Source of the DNA: Bactericera cockerelli | Taxonomy: Eukaryota > Arthropoda > Insecta > Hemiptera > Triozidae | DNA: 64,000 nt | Reading direction: 5' to 3' | Assembly: GCA_024516035.1 (NCBI GenBank) | Contig: CM044967.1 | Coordinates: 1,458,383 to 1,522,382, forward strand | The notes under the pieces: generated by a model | Told to the model about the DNA's origin: nothing | Seen by the model: only the letters and a program-made list of their open reading frames with translations | The model's database searches: none | Part shown: in pieces, positions 14,001 through 29,000 of the stretch | Numbering within the stretch: the first letter of the stretch is position 1 | How the letters are laid out: the number at the start of each line of letters is the position of its first letter | Position numbers and translations under genes: made by a program

Positions 14001-17000
14001 CTCCGTGCAACAATTGCAACACATTTAATATGAATTTTTCACATAGAAAATAGCAAAAAAATGATATGAAAATAACAAGCTGTCTTCTAGTACTTTTCAA
14101 TGGAGCTGATGTTGCAATATTCCAAGACATTGCCGTACTAGATACAATTACAATGAATTTTTGTTGTAAAATCAATTTTAGGGAGATAAAATTTAGGGAG
14201 ATATAATCAATAATTACATTATTTTCCTTATTATTAAAAATATGCCATACGCAATCACAAGACCAAAAATTTGACAGATGTAGTGGATGTGGAGTAGAAT
14301 TTAGTCATCAAAAGTTACACAGTTCCGGTTTTCAATGAGGTCTGGAGCAGGGCCAAAATCATAATCTTGAGAATACACCTATTGGGTGTAAGAAATGTCT
14401 CGTCAAGATGACCTCAAAGCACGCGAAAAAAAGTTGAAAGCTTTCATTTTTACTAAATCTACGCTGAAACCGGGACTTGAACCAACGACCTCCAGGTTAC
14501 CTCAAAGCACACATTAATATAAAAGGATAACCCATTCTTGAGTTCTAAAGGGTATACAAAAGTGTCGGAAATAGTCAATATAGGGTGACAATTGAAATAG
14601 CGTACCAGAACATTGGTTGGAAATTGTAGGGTAACAAATGAAAATCTGAATCAACTGATTACACTTAGGGCAAAATTAATAGACAAAATCTAGATCTTAA
14701 GTCATGTCATGACTTAAGCATTAGTTTACCATTTCAAACAATACGTAAAATTTAGACTTAACGCCACAGAGGCATTACAAAAACCTCTATTAATTCTTTT
14801 GTTTTGAAAAAAATAAAAACATTAACACACGGAGCTCTGAAAAGTAGCCCAAAAGACTCAAAATAACCGTAAAATTACAATTTCTCTATAGACTTAACTC
14901 TATATTTTGCGTTTTGTTTCAAATGGGGAAATGTAAGAACTGGCAGGAACTCTTGTGAGTGTGCTAGGTCTGAAGCCCCCTGGAGCGGTTTGACTCCCCC
15001 CCCCCCCTTTTTTTTCTATCCAAAAATTAACTGAACTATAACAACATATAAATCTAGGGAACCTAACATAACACCATTAAACCTAAGTTAAGTGAACCTA
15101 ACGGATTAAACTGACTTTAAAAGTGGTCTAAGTTTGTGGTTTTTAATATTATCCTGTTCCTTTTTGTGCATGCGTTTACATTATTTATTGAAATGTGTGT
15201 TATATTTTGCGAGTCTGCTTAGTTTTTCACTTTTACACAATGTAGGTACCTGTAAAATTCATTTGTAGTTTGTAAATAGTAAAACAGACTATTTTAAAAT
15301 ACTTAGATTTTTTTATGTTGATCACATAGTAAAGTAAATGGTAAAATAAGGATCTTGTATTTTTTTTTCAAGTTCTTTGTCCGTCCATGCCGCCTTAAAG
15401 ACTCCTTCACTCGCTCTTCGAAAGCTACGCCGAATTTGTGAGTCCAATTTTGTTTATTGATTTTAACCAAATTAGAAAAATTCTTGTTGGGCTCTGAAAC
15501 GCGCTATTTACCATTTTTGTGTGAGTCCTCTGTTCCGCGCTTGGTAGGGGTGAACTTTCCCCCTCCTGCCTATCCCTCCTTCTCCCCTTAAATCTGCCCC
15601 TGTCATATGAGCCAGCAGACAGATTTTTTTAATAAGACTTCCACGTTAATTACATTATACTTCTGTACGAATATATTTTGATTTGAGCGAGAACTCATTT
15701 TGAGTGAAAGTCCCCACTAATACATCTTCTTTTAAGTGGTTATGCGGAGCAATTGAGGTTAGTGCTAAAGTGGTTCCGATCTAATACATGTTATCAGATC
15801 GTTCAAGTTTGTACTACGGAAGAAGAAAAAAATTGCGTAATGTTCTTTTTTTAAGTTTTAAAATTTGTGCCCCTCGAAAAAAATTTAGTGACGCCAAAAA
15901 AGCTTTTAGTCAAGTTTGCATTGGTGAGTGATAATTTTTGTTGTGTTAAAAATTCATAGTAAATTATTTTAAATCAGTGGGTAGTCGTTTCTGCAAGATA
16001 TTGAACGTCTTCTTCCGCGTCTATTGTGTCCTTGTGAATATTGGAGGGATTTCCATTGATGATTCGAATCATATTTCTCAAGGCTCCCGCAGTGTCGGTT
16101 TGTTTGTGCTCTGGTTTTATTATGAAGTTGATTTTAAATTTAGTTTCAAATTTGGAAAATTTAATTTAATTTCGCGGAGAAAACTACAATTTCAGTGTGT
16201 TTTATTTTTAAGGTACTGTATGGATTTTAAATATTTGATACTTTAGTAATATTTCATTCTGTCCAAATACGATGAGGTGTGCAAATTCTCGTACATTTTT
16301 TCCTTTGTTAAAGCTTTTATTACAGATAGAAAAGCACGTGGGAGGGAAGCGTCTGTATCAATTCTTCTAGCTTCTTCCGTGTTCATAAAGTTGATGTTTT
16401 TGTGTTCAATTTTCTCAACGTAGTGATTTTGTCCAGGAATTTTCCACACTGATAGACCAATAAGTATTATACTATTTCGATTAAATGTTATTTCAAATTT
16501 TCGTAGGTACCTATTCATCGTAAATTCATTAACGTTAAAATTGATATAATTAAAACAAAGTTGATGGAAGATTGTAATTATGACTGACTTAGGTCTCATT
16601 CTAGAAAGTACTCTCAAAATCCTCGAATCTCCTTTTCAACCGTCAAATTTCGTTTAAATAACCCAATTAGAGAGTGAGTTATTTATCCAAATAACCCAAT
16701 CAGAGTGCAATTAAAAGAGAGATTTGGGGATTATGAGAATGAGTGAGCTTTCTGAAGGGAGAGGCTCTAGTCACTTTTAATAAACATAAGGGCGGAATAA
16801 ATAGACGTTTCGTAATACCTCTGTGGCGCCAAGTCACGGATTGCGTACTGTGTAAGATAGGGAAAACCGACGCTTAACAATGCCTTAAGATATAGAATTT
16901 GTCTATTAATTTCGCCCTAAGTCTTCTCAAATACAAAGAAATACCGTGATTCTTCCATGTCTTTGGTGTGTTGTAATAGAAAATAGAGAATTAAAAACAA

Positions 17001-20000
17001 ACGAGAATTTTGGTTTATGAAAAGTGAATAAATCCATCGAAGAATTAAGGTGGAATAATAATAAAAGACGTATAAAGACGTTTTTGTAATTCCTCTGAGG
17101 AGCTAAGTCTAGAATTTGCGTATTATCTTAGATGGGGAAAACTAATGCTAAGTCATGACTTGAGATCTCGATTTTATTCTATTAATTTCGCCCCTAGTGT
17201 TATACTTACAATATAGGAATACATTTTTAAACAATACCTAACTACATATTATTATTGGCGCCAAAACTTATAAAACTAAATTTTTTAAACCTTCAACATT
17301 CAGACTTAATAAATGGATACCTACGAGTATTTTCTATCTTTAGTTGGATATGACGAGTATAAAAAATTAAAATCGATTTAAACGTTCTTTGAACAACCAA
17401 AAAAAAAAAAAATATTCCAAAATAATTTTAGACGATTTTTTCTTTTATCTTGAGATCCTCAAGATAATTTGTTATTAAAATGTGAGTATTTTGTTGAATC
17501 AGCTCATTTACTACTTGTGTAAGACAAGATGTTCCATGCATATTTATTCAACATTAGGTAATCTCAAGTTAATTGGGTATCATCATGTAATATTAGGTTT
17601 ATGTTGACCCCGTTTTTGCTCTTGAGGGCTCCAATGTGGGTTATAATTATAAATTTCCTACCGAATCTTAAAGTAAGTAATCAATACGTTTAGATTTTGA
17701 ACCATAGTTTAGGTACTTCATTTGATTGATACTATCAATTCTCTAATAAGTCTCATCTAATACAAGGCTTTCTTCCGACCTCAGGTACTTGATCTGACCT
17801 CAGTAACTTGAACCAACCTCAGTAGCTTGATCAATAAGTCGGTGGTCTTGTAACCTGGAGGTTGGTGGTTCGAGTCCCAAGTTAAAAGCAAAGGTGCCTA
17901 CTTTATAATTGAGTACTTTTGCTAATAATTTTGTAATAATATGGATATTTTATTATTATATCTTTTTTTTCTATCACTTAATGACGGGTCATACATTTTA
18001 CAATCTCCTTCATTTATGGTCATTCATTATGTTAAATAAGTAAAAAGTTTTAGTAAAGTGAGTTTGAGGTAGATATGGTATAACGAAAGTTATTAAAACA
18101 AATATGATAACTTAACTTGAAAAATACAGACAAAAGAGTCTTACTTTCAGACCTCTAAAGGTCTCAAATGAGTTACTTTTTAACCAAATTCATTCATTTG
18201 AATGTACTATTTTACGATTTTCAATCATCCCTTGTATGATACTATATGTATGTAGGTATCTATTGAGTGTAGGTGTTATAGTGGTTTTCTCAATACTTAG
18301 CCGGTATTTTTACTATATAAAAAAAATAATGTTTCACCAAAACAGGCACAGGAAACCGAATGGGGTTGGATCTGGTAGATTTGTATGGAAAAAATATGTT
18401 TCATGGGTGTCCAATGTTAAATTTATTTAATTTTCACGAAGTCTCTAAACAGCCCAAACAATAACTTTAAATATTACAATCGGTACCTATACGTAGCTGA
18501 AGAGTCATGACTTTGCGACACATGGCCTTATAATAATAATAATAAAACTCTTTAGTAGAAGGTAACCACAAGGCGAGGTTAATGCTTAAAGCATTTTCTA
18601 CTACCTAACCCTCAGAGTCTTATTATTATGTGGTCACAAACTCAAATTAATGTGGAAAAATTCATGCACTGGGTGGGATACGAACCAAGCGATCCTACGC
18701 TACCTGGATTACGAGACTAGCGCGTTAACCACTTGACTACCAGTGCACGTTAACAGGACTTCATTCCATAAACAACTTTACTTTCGTTCTCATGATCCCC
18801 AAATCTCCCTTTCAACCGTCACACTACGCACTCTGATGGGTTTATTTTTTAATGAAATAACCAATCAGAGTGCCTTGTGTGACGGTTGTAAAGGAGATGG
18901 GATTATGAGAGTGAGAGTAAAGTTGTTTCTGGAATGAGGGCATGGTCTACCTACCGCACCCGTTAGGTTATTAGTGTTTAAAATGTCCTAAAATTGTCTA
19001 TTCAAAAGCTTATTCTACAACATTCCTTGACCTTAGATTGACTAATAAGGAAATAGCGTGAGATACTGACCGTCCCAAGTTTATATGAAAAATAATCCTT
19101 AGACCTCATTGAAACTGCCCGATTAGGATTATTTTCTACTGATTAGGACTATTAAAACAAGGATCATTACGTAGGGCCAGCTTTTATATGAGTCAGATTA
19201 TAAGTTTGGTTATCAAAGTATCCGAAAGATTTATGTACAAATTATGCCTTTATATGAGAGATATACTTATGCAATCTAGCCTCATTAAGGAGACACAGCA
19301 TCTCGGTAACTAAACTTAATTATTTTAATGGTCAATTAGTTTATAATATACAAATGCAGCACGCGAGCCAATTAGTTGCAAGCGTGCGGCGTGTTGCCCA
19401 GCCTAGCAACATGATTATGAATTATAACAAACTTGGATTACAATAAATCGTTGACATTTTACAAAAAAGTCCAAGCAAGTTTCGTGATTGTCATTAGTTT
19501 ATTACTCATCTTTTCATCGAATACAAATGCAGTAAATAGCAAAGTAGATAGCTTCACAGAAGTATTGATTTGGTTTTCTGAGGTCGAAACATCCTAGGAC
19601 ATCAGCTGTTTCTGCTGAATTCGTCAACTAGGACTTGTCTAGCAATCAGAAAACTAATAATAATAATAATAAAAAAAAATAGGCTTCCCACTTCAAATAG
19701 AAACTAAAAAAGAAATAGACTTCCCACTTTAATAAATCTAGTAATGTGTTAAAATGAACCGACACACCCTTGCTGACAAGGTCCACTAAGCCAAAACAGC
19801 TTCCAGGGATGTCTGGAGTTCAGAGAACCAAATCAAGTACTGTGAATGCGCTATTATAATTTTGTAAAGGTAAAAGAAATGATCCTCTTAATAAAAATTA
19901 GTCTGACTGGGGGACTATAAACAGGGAGTAGACCAGCATTGGCTTGGTTCTGAGGGCACTTGCCAATTATTAGCCTCCTTGTAAAGACAGTTGTAGAAGT

Positions 20001-23000
20001 GCTGAGTCATTCCTCCTCTGTCTCGCTACCATCGTTCACGATGACGCCACCCTATGATGAATATAAATCATGAAAGTCCTTTTAATTCCCTATTACGTCT
20101 GAAACCTAGAAAAATTCCCATTTATTCCGTACTGGTACTAAGACTTGTGCATCAAGAAGTCAAAGCTCATTCATATCGGCTCTGTTATTGTACAATCAAC
20201 ACTTCTCTAAATTGGAACTTTCACAAAATGTAAATTATCTAGGAATGCAAACAGGAACTGGGTTCAAAGTACATTACTCCAATTCTATATAAATTTTATT
20301 TACCTGATATCGCACTGGTGTTTGCCAAAAGACACGGCATACTAATTTTCAAACCATTTTTGTATTTTTAATGATGAGGTATGTTTTGTACCTATTTTTT
20401 TTTTTATTAATAGAATTTAGATAATAGGTTTATTATTATTATGAATAATATACATTTAATCATGAACATTATTAAAGAAGCCCTGCACTATCTTGAAAGT
20501 CAAACATACTTCTTCATTTGTGCCTATTTCCTCTAAGAGAGATGATATTATCTTATTGAAGTTCTCATCCAGAACAAAACTTAACTATGTAGAACTTATC
20601 TTTCATTAGTATTAGAAATTAACCGCTAAACTTTTAAAAAAATTTAAAATTCGTATGTTTTGTTTAGACTATAGATGGTGGTGTGCTACCTTGTAGCTTA
20701 TAACTTATGAACATTGTGTGTGCCAGAGCAACACAAAGGACTGAATTAAGAGACGTTTTTGTAATACGTCTGTAGCGCTAAGTCTCTATTTGCTGCGTAC
20801 ATTCTTAGCTGAGGAAAACCAATACTAAGTCATGACTTAAGAGCTCGATGTTGTCCAATAATTTCGCACTATATTTTGGTCAGTATTGTTTCAGTTTACA
20901 ATAAGCGGTTTTTTTTATGTGAACGAAAAGCCTGACCGAGACCGCTCGGTCAACTCTGGTCAACCAAGATTTGAAGAATAAAAAAAAGTGATTTTGGGAC
21001 TCTGGTTTATTTACATTTTCGGTGTGTGTTTACATTTTGCTTTTGAAATGAAAATGAAAACAAGCGACTGTTGTATTTCATTTTGATTTTATTCAATTAA
21101 TCAAATTCCATTGGACCTTAAAATTCCTTAAACTTTAATTACCCAACAATCTACATATATGAAAACCCCAATCTCATAAAAAAAAACTGATTACCTATGT
21201 TTTTTACTCTATATAAACTTATATCCATCAAGTGACCATGTAATACGACAAAAGTAATATGAATAAAATAAAATTATAACTAGCACTAAATAAAGATACA
21301 GGAATCAGTCTAAACTTAATGCGTAGGTAGGTGTCTCAATAAAACTCTTCACATAACAGGGAGTTTTGAAAAAAAAAAAAAAAAAAAAATGGGTGAAAAT
21401 AAAATAGTAATATTATGATTTTTTATCCACTTCTTCTTCTTCTTACCGAACCAAAACCCATGACCGAACGAACGAGCCGGTCCACTTTGTTCAGGATTTT
21501 TCGGTCCGGTCAAATAAAAAAAAGTGAATTTCAGTGACCAGGTCAGCTTCGGTTCGCTTCGTTCACATAAAAAAAACCGCTTAATGATCTCCAGTTTACA
21601 GTGCACTGGTAGTCAAGTGGTTAACGCGCTAGTCTGGTAATCCAGGTAGCGTAGGGATCCGTTGGTTTGAATCTCACCCAGTGCATGAATTTTTCCTCAT
21701 TCATTTGAGTTTGTGACCACATAATAATAAGACTCTGAGGGTTCATCATCATAGGGTGGCGTCATCGTGAACGATGGTTGCCAGGCAGTGGACGAATGAC
21801 TCAGCACTTCTACCACTGTCTTTACAAGGAGGCTAATAATTGACAAGGGCCCCCAGAACCAAGCCAATGCTGGTCTACTCCCTGTTTATAGTCCCCCAGC
21901 CAGACTCTGAGGGTTAGGTGGTAGAAAATGCTTTGAGCATTAACCTCGTCTGGTGGTTACCGTCCACTAAAGAGTGTTATTATTATTATCTCCACAAAAG
22001 GATTTAATTTCGCCCTAATTTTGGTCATTATTGTTTCAGCTCACAATGATCTCTACACAAGGACTTGTGCTGTTATCCTTGCTGCCATTCATTGTAGCCG
22101 ACACCTATCCTTCCAGTACGGCGTGGAAGCCCCTGAAGAACAAGCCAGATTTCATCATAGGCCCGACGGCGAAATCCCCGCTGTCAATCTACCGACCGCA
22201 GAATCATGACCACTGTACTCTGCACAAAGTCGCCATGGATCAGTTCACCTACCCTCAGGTGAAGTGCACCTACAATTACTCTCTTGCAATTGATCATGGT
22301 TACATAAATATACAGGGTTTCAAGAGAACATTTGTCCCGGTAGCTCAGTGGTAAAGGTGGCAGTCTGTGAATCCAAAGATTCCAGAAGTCGAATATTCGT
22401 ATAACCCAGCCGGAACATGACAAGTTTTCCTTCCATTTAGGATTTTTACCACATAATAATATTGTCTTGGGCTTACTGCTGGAATATTGGGACTTAATAG
22501 TCCTAATCGGGCAGTATAAATAAGACGATATTATTATTACATTGTGTTTAAGTTTAATTGGTGTATATTAAATTTAGAAAATCGTTTACACAAGTCAATA
22601 GGTAGGTACAGAGAAAGATTTTTTTTATTATTATTATTTTAAAAAAATGGGTTTAACGTCGATTTCAACTGCATGGTAATATCACGACGGGGGTGTTACT
22701 CTCCATTCGTAGGAAACTCATAAACCTGCTACCCACATTAACCTCACCCAGCCTGAGTTGGGCCGGAATGCCAGCACACGAAGTCTTCACCTCGCTGGAC
22801 GTTGCTTAACTTCGGTGATCATACGAGAACTGGTGCATTCAACCCGCCATCGACGCTGGCTCGGAATATAAAAAATAAAGAGAAAAAGAGGTTGAGAGGA
22901 AGACATAATATAAAATATAAAAAAGAGTGTATCTTTTAATACAATTCAATCAATAAAGTCAAAATTCAAAAAATCTTCTGATAAATAAAAAGCCTTCTTC

Positions 23001-26000
23001 ATAGAGCGCTGATGACATAGATAAATTATGTAGGCACAAATGTTTGATTATAGTCTTCACTCTTCATAAAACGGAATAATGAATATTGGTACAAGGACTT
23101 GCTGTTTTTTCAAAAAAAAAAAAAAAAAAAATGGAATATAATTAAGTTAAATTATGCAACTGAACCATACCCTGTTATAAATCGAAAATGGTTTTGTAAC
23201 ATTTTTTTGTAAAAAAAAAAAAAAAAAAAAAAACATTAACATAATTTTATTTACGTCAAAAAATAAAGTATTAAAAAAAAAACATTTGGGACATACATTA
23301 ACGTCTGACGATCTGTTGTTATGGATTTCAACCATTGCATAAATTTTCTTTCTTATTTTTGGGTCCTTTCCTTTCTATAAAAATAAGGAAAGTAAAAATT
23401 AAACGGACTTTTTAGTCCTACTCGGGCAGTATAGACAATTCAGTATCAGTATAAACAGAAAAGTGAGAAGTTGTACTAGATGTACATGAATATCAGATTA
23501 AAATAATAACGTTTATTTTCCTGAATAGTCTTCCAAAACATCCTGTAGAATGCATTCAATACTTTCATCAGACAAGCAGAACAATTAAGGACCTAGACAT
23601 AACAATCCAGTATAACTTGAACTTTGAGAAACACAAACAAGACATTGTTCAGAAAGCATTCAAAAGGTTTTGCATGATAACTGGTATTCTAAACAACCAA
23701 TTAATTTGTCTTATGTCTGAAAACTTCTATACCAATCACTGATCCAATCTAACCTAGAATATTTGTAATTTGGACTACATAGATAAAACTTGTAACACAT
23801 AATATAAAAAAGTGTTGCAAAGCAACGTTTCAGTGAGTGAAGCAAAGAAAAAAAAGTGAAAAAAAAAAAAAAAAAAAAAAAAAAAACAGGTAGGTACCTT
23901 CAATTCAATTCAATTGTTTATTTATTGTACAAAATGTTACATGGACATGTGGTACAAAAGTCAATATTAAATAAAGATACATAATTATTAAATTTAAATG
24001 ATAAATATTAAAAAAAACTAAAATTAGAAAATATAACTAAAACGACAACTCAGTAATTGTAAAGGTGTACCTACCTGAAAGAAGGAAAATGAAATAGTAA
24101 ATTTCTCTCTCTCAAAAAAAATAATGAAAATAATAATAAAAAAAAAAAGTAAAAAAAAAAAAAAAAAAATATATATATATAGTAAATGGTTTTTGTTGAT
24201 ACTAACTAGCTTGTTTGTCTCAATGCCTCACTCAGCTCTTCAAGTGAGTACGGGGATACATTTAGAAGGAATGTTTTCAGGGCGGACTTAAAGGTATTTT
24301 GTCCCAGTAGTTTTAGGTGTTCAGGTAATTTATTGTAAATATTAATCCCTGTGCCCAGATATGACCTGTTAAAAATTATTTCTTTGGTGGTTATAATATT
24401 GTCTCTATTGCGTGTATTATAGTTGTGAATATCACTGTGTCTTTGGAGAGTGTCTTTAACTTTATGGATGAGAGTACATGTGTCCAGGGCCAGCTGTCCG
24501 TACAAAGTTAAGATTTCATCTCTTTTAAAAATGTCTCTACATGAAATAAATCTTCTAAGACCATAGACTGTGCGCAAAGCTCGCTTTTGCAAAAGAAATA
24601 TAGACTTGGCATTAGAGGAGAAACCCCAGTAGATAATGCCATAACTTAGTAGGCTGTGAAAATAGGAATGATATGTTATCAAGGCAGGGCCGGAGTCAAC
24701 GTTTTTCCTGATAGAAGAAATGGCGAAAATGGCGAAAATGGCGGATGAGAGTTTGTTATGGAGAGTTTCGATGTGTGATCGCCACGTCAGTCTATTATCC
24801 AGCACGATTCCCAAAAATTTCACTTCTGTTGTGGGAGATATTACCAGGCCAGCTTCATCTATGGGGACTAAGTTGCTTAAGGCAGTAGGGTTGAAATAAA
24901 TATAATTTGTTTTGGTTGAGTTTAGGTGTAACCTGTTCGCTGAGAACCACCCCTGAATTTTGTTGATGACAGAAGTAAGGTTTATGAAAGCTTCAGATCG
25001 ATCTTTACCAGAAACTAATATGCTGGTGTCATCAGCAAATAAAGTAAACTTGGAAATTTCCGGTGGAGAACAAAAAATCAGATCATTAGCGTAGATTAAA
25101 AACAGGAGAGGTCCCAATATGGACCCGGTGGGTACGCCCAAATTAACATTTTCTGGCTCTGATATTGCAAAAAATTTGGTTCCATTCTTAATACTAGGTA
25201 TTTTCGTTTTGTAAACTCGATTCAAGAGGTATGACTCGAACCAGCTTAACGCCGCCCCTGATACACCATATTGCACCCGTAGTTTCTCCAAGAGAATGAG
25301 AGGGTTAACACATTCAAAGGCCCTGCTAAGATCGCAAAAAAGCCCAATGGAGTGTTTTTTCCGTGATAGTGAACTGTCGAGATCATTTAAATAATTTGCA
25401 ACCGCCTCACTTGTCGATCGTCCGGCCCTGAAACCAAACTGTTGGTCTACAAGTAGCTTGTTTTCCTCTAGATAGATATTAAACCTATAGTTCACAATCT
25501 TTTCTAAGATCTTTGATAGACAGTTTAGGAGGGAAATAGGCCGGTAATTACTAACATCAGCGGTGGATCCTTTCTTGTGAATAGGGGAAATTAAGGAAGA
25601 TTTAAAACACTCTGGGAACACTCCTGAACTAAACGAGCAGTTAAAAATATCTGCTAGAGGCTCTGCAATAAGCTCAATAATAATTTTGATGAGATACATA
25701 GAAATTGAGTCCTCTCCACAAGATGTTTTGTTTTGAAAATTCTTTACTATTTTAATTAATTCAACAGGATTTGTTGTACGAAGAACAAATGCCTCATGTG
25801 GAGGGGGGATGGTAGTGCTCATAAGATGTAGGAAATCTAAGTGATTTGGAGTTGGTAAGTTTGTAGAGTTCAAGGAGAGATGAACACCAGCAGGTTGATT
25901 GAATATATTTATGGACATATTGTTATGGTAACTAGGAGGTTGAGAATGACTAGAAAGTTGAAAATGACTAGACGGTTGATATTGACTAGGTGAGCTATAT

Positions 26001-29000
26001 TGTAATGGCGCATTCACAAAGAACTTATTAAATAACTCCGCCACTTGTGTCGGATCCCTCACTTCACCCCTCCCCTCCTGCACTAGATGGATCTGTTCTT
26101 GTTGCTTGTTTGAGGTTTTACTATAGGAACGAACTATATCCCAGATTGTTTTACCTTTTTTATTGGGACGGGCATTTCTGATTTTATTAATTGTATCTAA
26201 TTTTTTTGCTGCTTTGACAACATTTGATAAAACTTTGCAGTATCTACGAAAATAATTCAAGAGAAAAGGATCTTGCGATTGTTTGCAGATTTGGAATAAT
26301 TCTCTCTTGTGGGCACTAGAAATAGTTATACCCCTTGTGATCCAAGTCTTTTTATTTCTATTTATTTTAATTGTTTTCAGAGGGAAATGTTTGTTAAAAA
26401 GATCAAGAAATACTCTGTAAAACACTGATAATTTTTGGTTAACATCATACAAACTATATAGAGAAGAAAAGTCCGAAGTAGCCAAATCTTGCTTGAATTT
26501 ATTCACTTGGTGCGACTTAAATGTACGCATGGTAATTTTTTGGCACTCACTAATCTCGTCCACTGTAAAATTAATTACTTGGGCAAACTTATGATCGCCT
26601 AGACCGCTGAAAATGTTTTTTTGGTGGTTTATAATATTAGAAGAGGGGAAATTTACTAGGATATTGTCGATACATGAGCTCGTTGTATTGTTAAGCGGGA
26701 CCCTAGTGGCTTCCCAGACTGTAGGTTTAATATTATATGTATTGAGAATGGAAATGAGTTGAACCTTTTCACTTGAATTACGTAAAAGATCAGTGTTGAA
26801 GTCACCTCCAACTACGAGATATTTCTTGTGCCATAGTTTTTGTAGGAGCCGATCAAATTGCTCAATAAATAAATTGAAATTGCTCAGCGGATTATTGGAG
26901 CGATAAACACATAGTACGGCTATATCTAAGGAGCGAGAAGTAACACCGCAATACTCGAAAGAAAATTCTATGGGGTCTATATCGAGTTTTAAGGGAGTGA
27001 AATCCAGATTGTCTCTTACGTAAATAGAAGTACCGCCGCCCGAGCGAGTCGGTCTACTGTACCTAGACACATGCGAGTACCCAAGGATATTATTAGATTG
27101 TTTGACCATACTCTCCGAAAAACACAGTATATCCGGTATTAAATCATACGTGTCCTCTAATTGGTTTATGAACACTTCAATTGAAGATATTTTATTACCC
27201 ACACTTTGAATGTTCTGGTGTAGTATTGTAAGTGTTCTGAGTTTGGCAGTTGGGGAAGAAATACCTTTATTGTTATTGTGTAAGTAGGAACTTGGATAAA
27301 ATGGTCTAGCTAGGGCTGACAAACGTTTTACTGTTTGCGTGGGTGTGCTTATTGAGCGAGTAGAATAGGAAGTACAGTTTATATTAGCAGAAATCCTGGA
27401 AATTTCCCGGACATCATGCACTGTTTCTGTAGAACTTAAACATTTGGGACTGGCTTGTTGCCTTTGTGAAAAACCGGTGTAGATGGCTGTTCCACGCCCA
27501 TGAGTGGACTGCTGTGTACTGTATTGTTAGAGAATGAGCTGAGTGAGACGTGAGCTAAATGATAAAAATTAGATGATTTATTATGAGTTTTATCGGCCAG
27601 TTGATTTGGCGGTAACATTGGAGTGCGAGCTGTAACGCTTAAATCTAGTGGACCAAATGTAGAATCGAGCGAAGTGTCGTTATTAGCGACCGGCTCGGGA
27701 AATAAAATAGCATTATTACAAATAACAGATGAGAAATAAGATTCCTGCTCATCACATGGGTCAGTCAGGTCAATAAGATCGTAAGTAATATCTCCTATAC
27801 GGCTAGCATTAACATTAGTCTGTGTAGTAGGTTTAACCTCACTGTTATGCTTATCAGTAGTAGGTACTCGGGGAGGTAACTTTGTATTGCTTGATCCAGA
27901 GGCTCTATCAGTAATCTTGGGCCAGTTGCATGATGAGATTTTAGGAACTGGTTTATGAACAATGTATCTGCTCCTAATCAGTGCTCCTATCTTGGTACTA
28001 AGTTTGGCTTTTCCGATATTATTTAAATGTATTTTGTCTTTGGAGTAATTATTAGGCTTTATAAATTTGTTCGGATCTAGAAATTGTAAGGCAACAATGT
28101 TTTTTGACTCTAAATAGCTTTTTAGTTTAAGATTGAATCTATGAATATGAAAGTTGAGTTTTTTCCTGTCGAATCTCATGGGAACACCTACAACACAGAT
28201 AAGTTTACCACGCTGGAATTTGCTTAGTAGAGTGTCCACAGCTCTCTGAATGACATCCCATTGAGTGCTGCATACGTCAGCAGTGCCGCACATGAGAACG
28301 ACACAGTCATCAGCACGGGGGTTCACCATGTTGGGAGAGTCCATATGCAGGTTGGCCACGGATTGAAAGTCGGCTCCGGGACGGAAGTAACTCTGAGGGT
28401 GAATTTTTGCAGGAAGACATGTCTGGAGTTCCTGACTGAGACCTCTGACATGGCTGTCACCGGTGATGTAGCAGTGGACAACATCGGGGCTAGTTCCCTT
28501 GAGGATTTGTGCATAACTGCTCCGACTCGAACTTGGTGGCTGCTTTGTACTTTGGGAATCGTTTTTTGCGCATTTCTTCGAAATGACACATTCCAGTTGA
28601 CCGATTTTTTCTCTGAGGATGAGAATTTCGTTTTCCTGTTCACAGATTTTGTTCAACAGCCCCTCTTTCATGTGGATCCAGGTACCAGAGTCTATCTCAG
28701 CTTGTATGTCGGGATGTTTGTCACTATCAGCTTGAGAGGGGGCGTCATGTGTTTGGGGTGGTTGTTGTTGCTGTTGCTGGAGTTGAAGTGGTTTTACAAC
28801 TTTCTTGCTTCCATCTAGGTTACTGGTATTACCCTTCGTCAAATCTGCTGTTTTATTTTTCGGATTTGGTTTTTTAGGATCTTTGGGATATTTATGTTCT
28901 AAAGGCAGTCCGGAGAATGATACCTTTTTCTTAGGAACCTCTGTACCAGATTTCACCAGCTTCGCGGCAGACCTGAGTCTAAATTTCAGTGGTTCAACAG

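Noticed and set aside
22184..22423. 79-codon minus-strand open frame
   Set aside because: Runs across a SINE and the antisense of the pentraxin exon.
28261..28818. 185-codon plus-strand open frame
   Set aside because: Antisense shadow of LINE ORF1, with no recognisable motifs.
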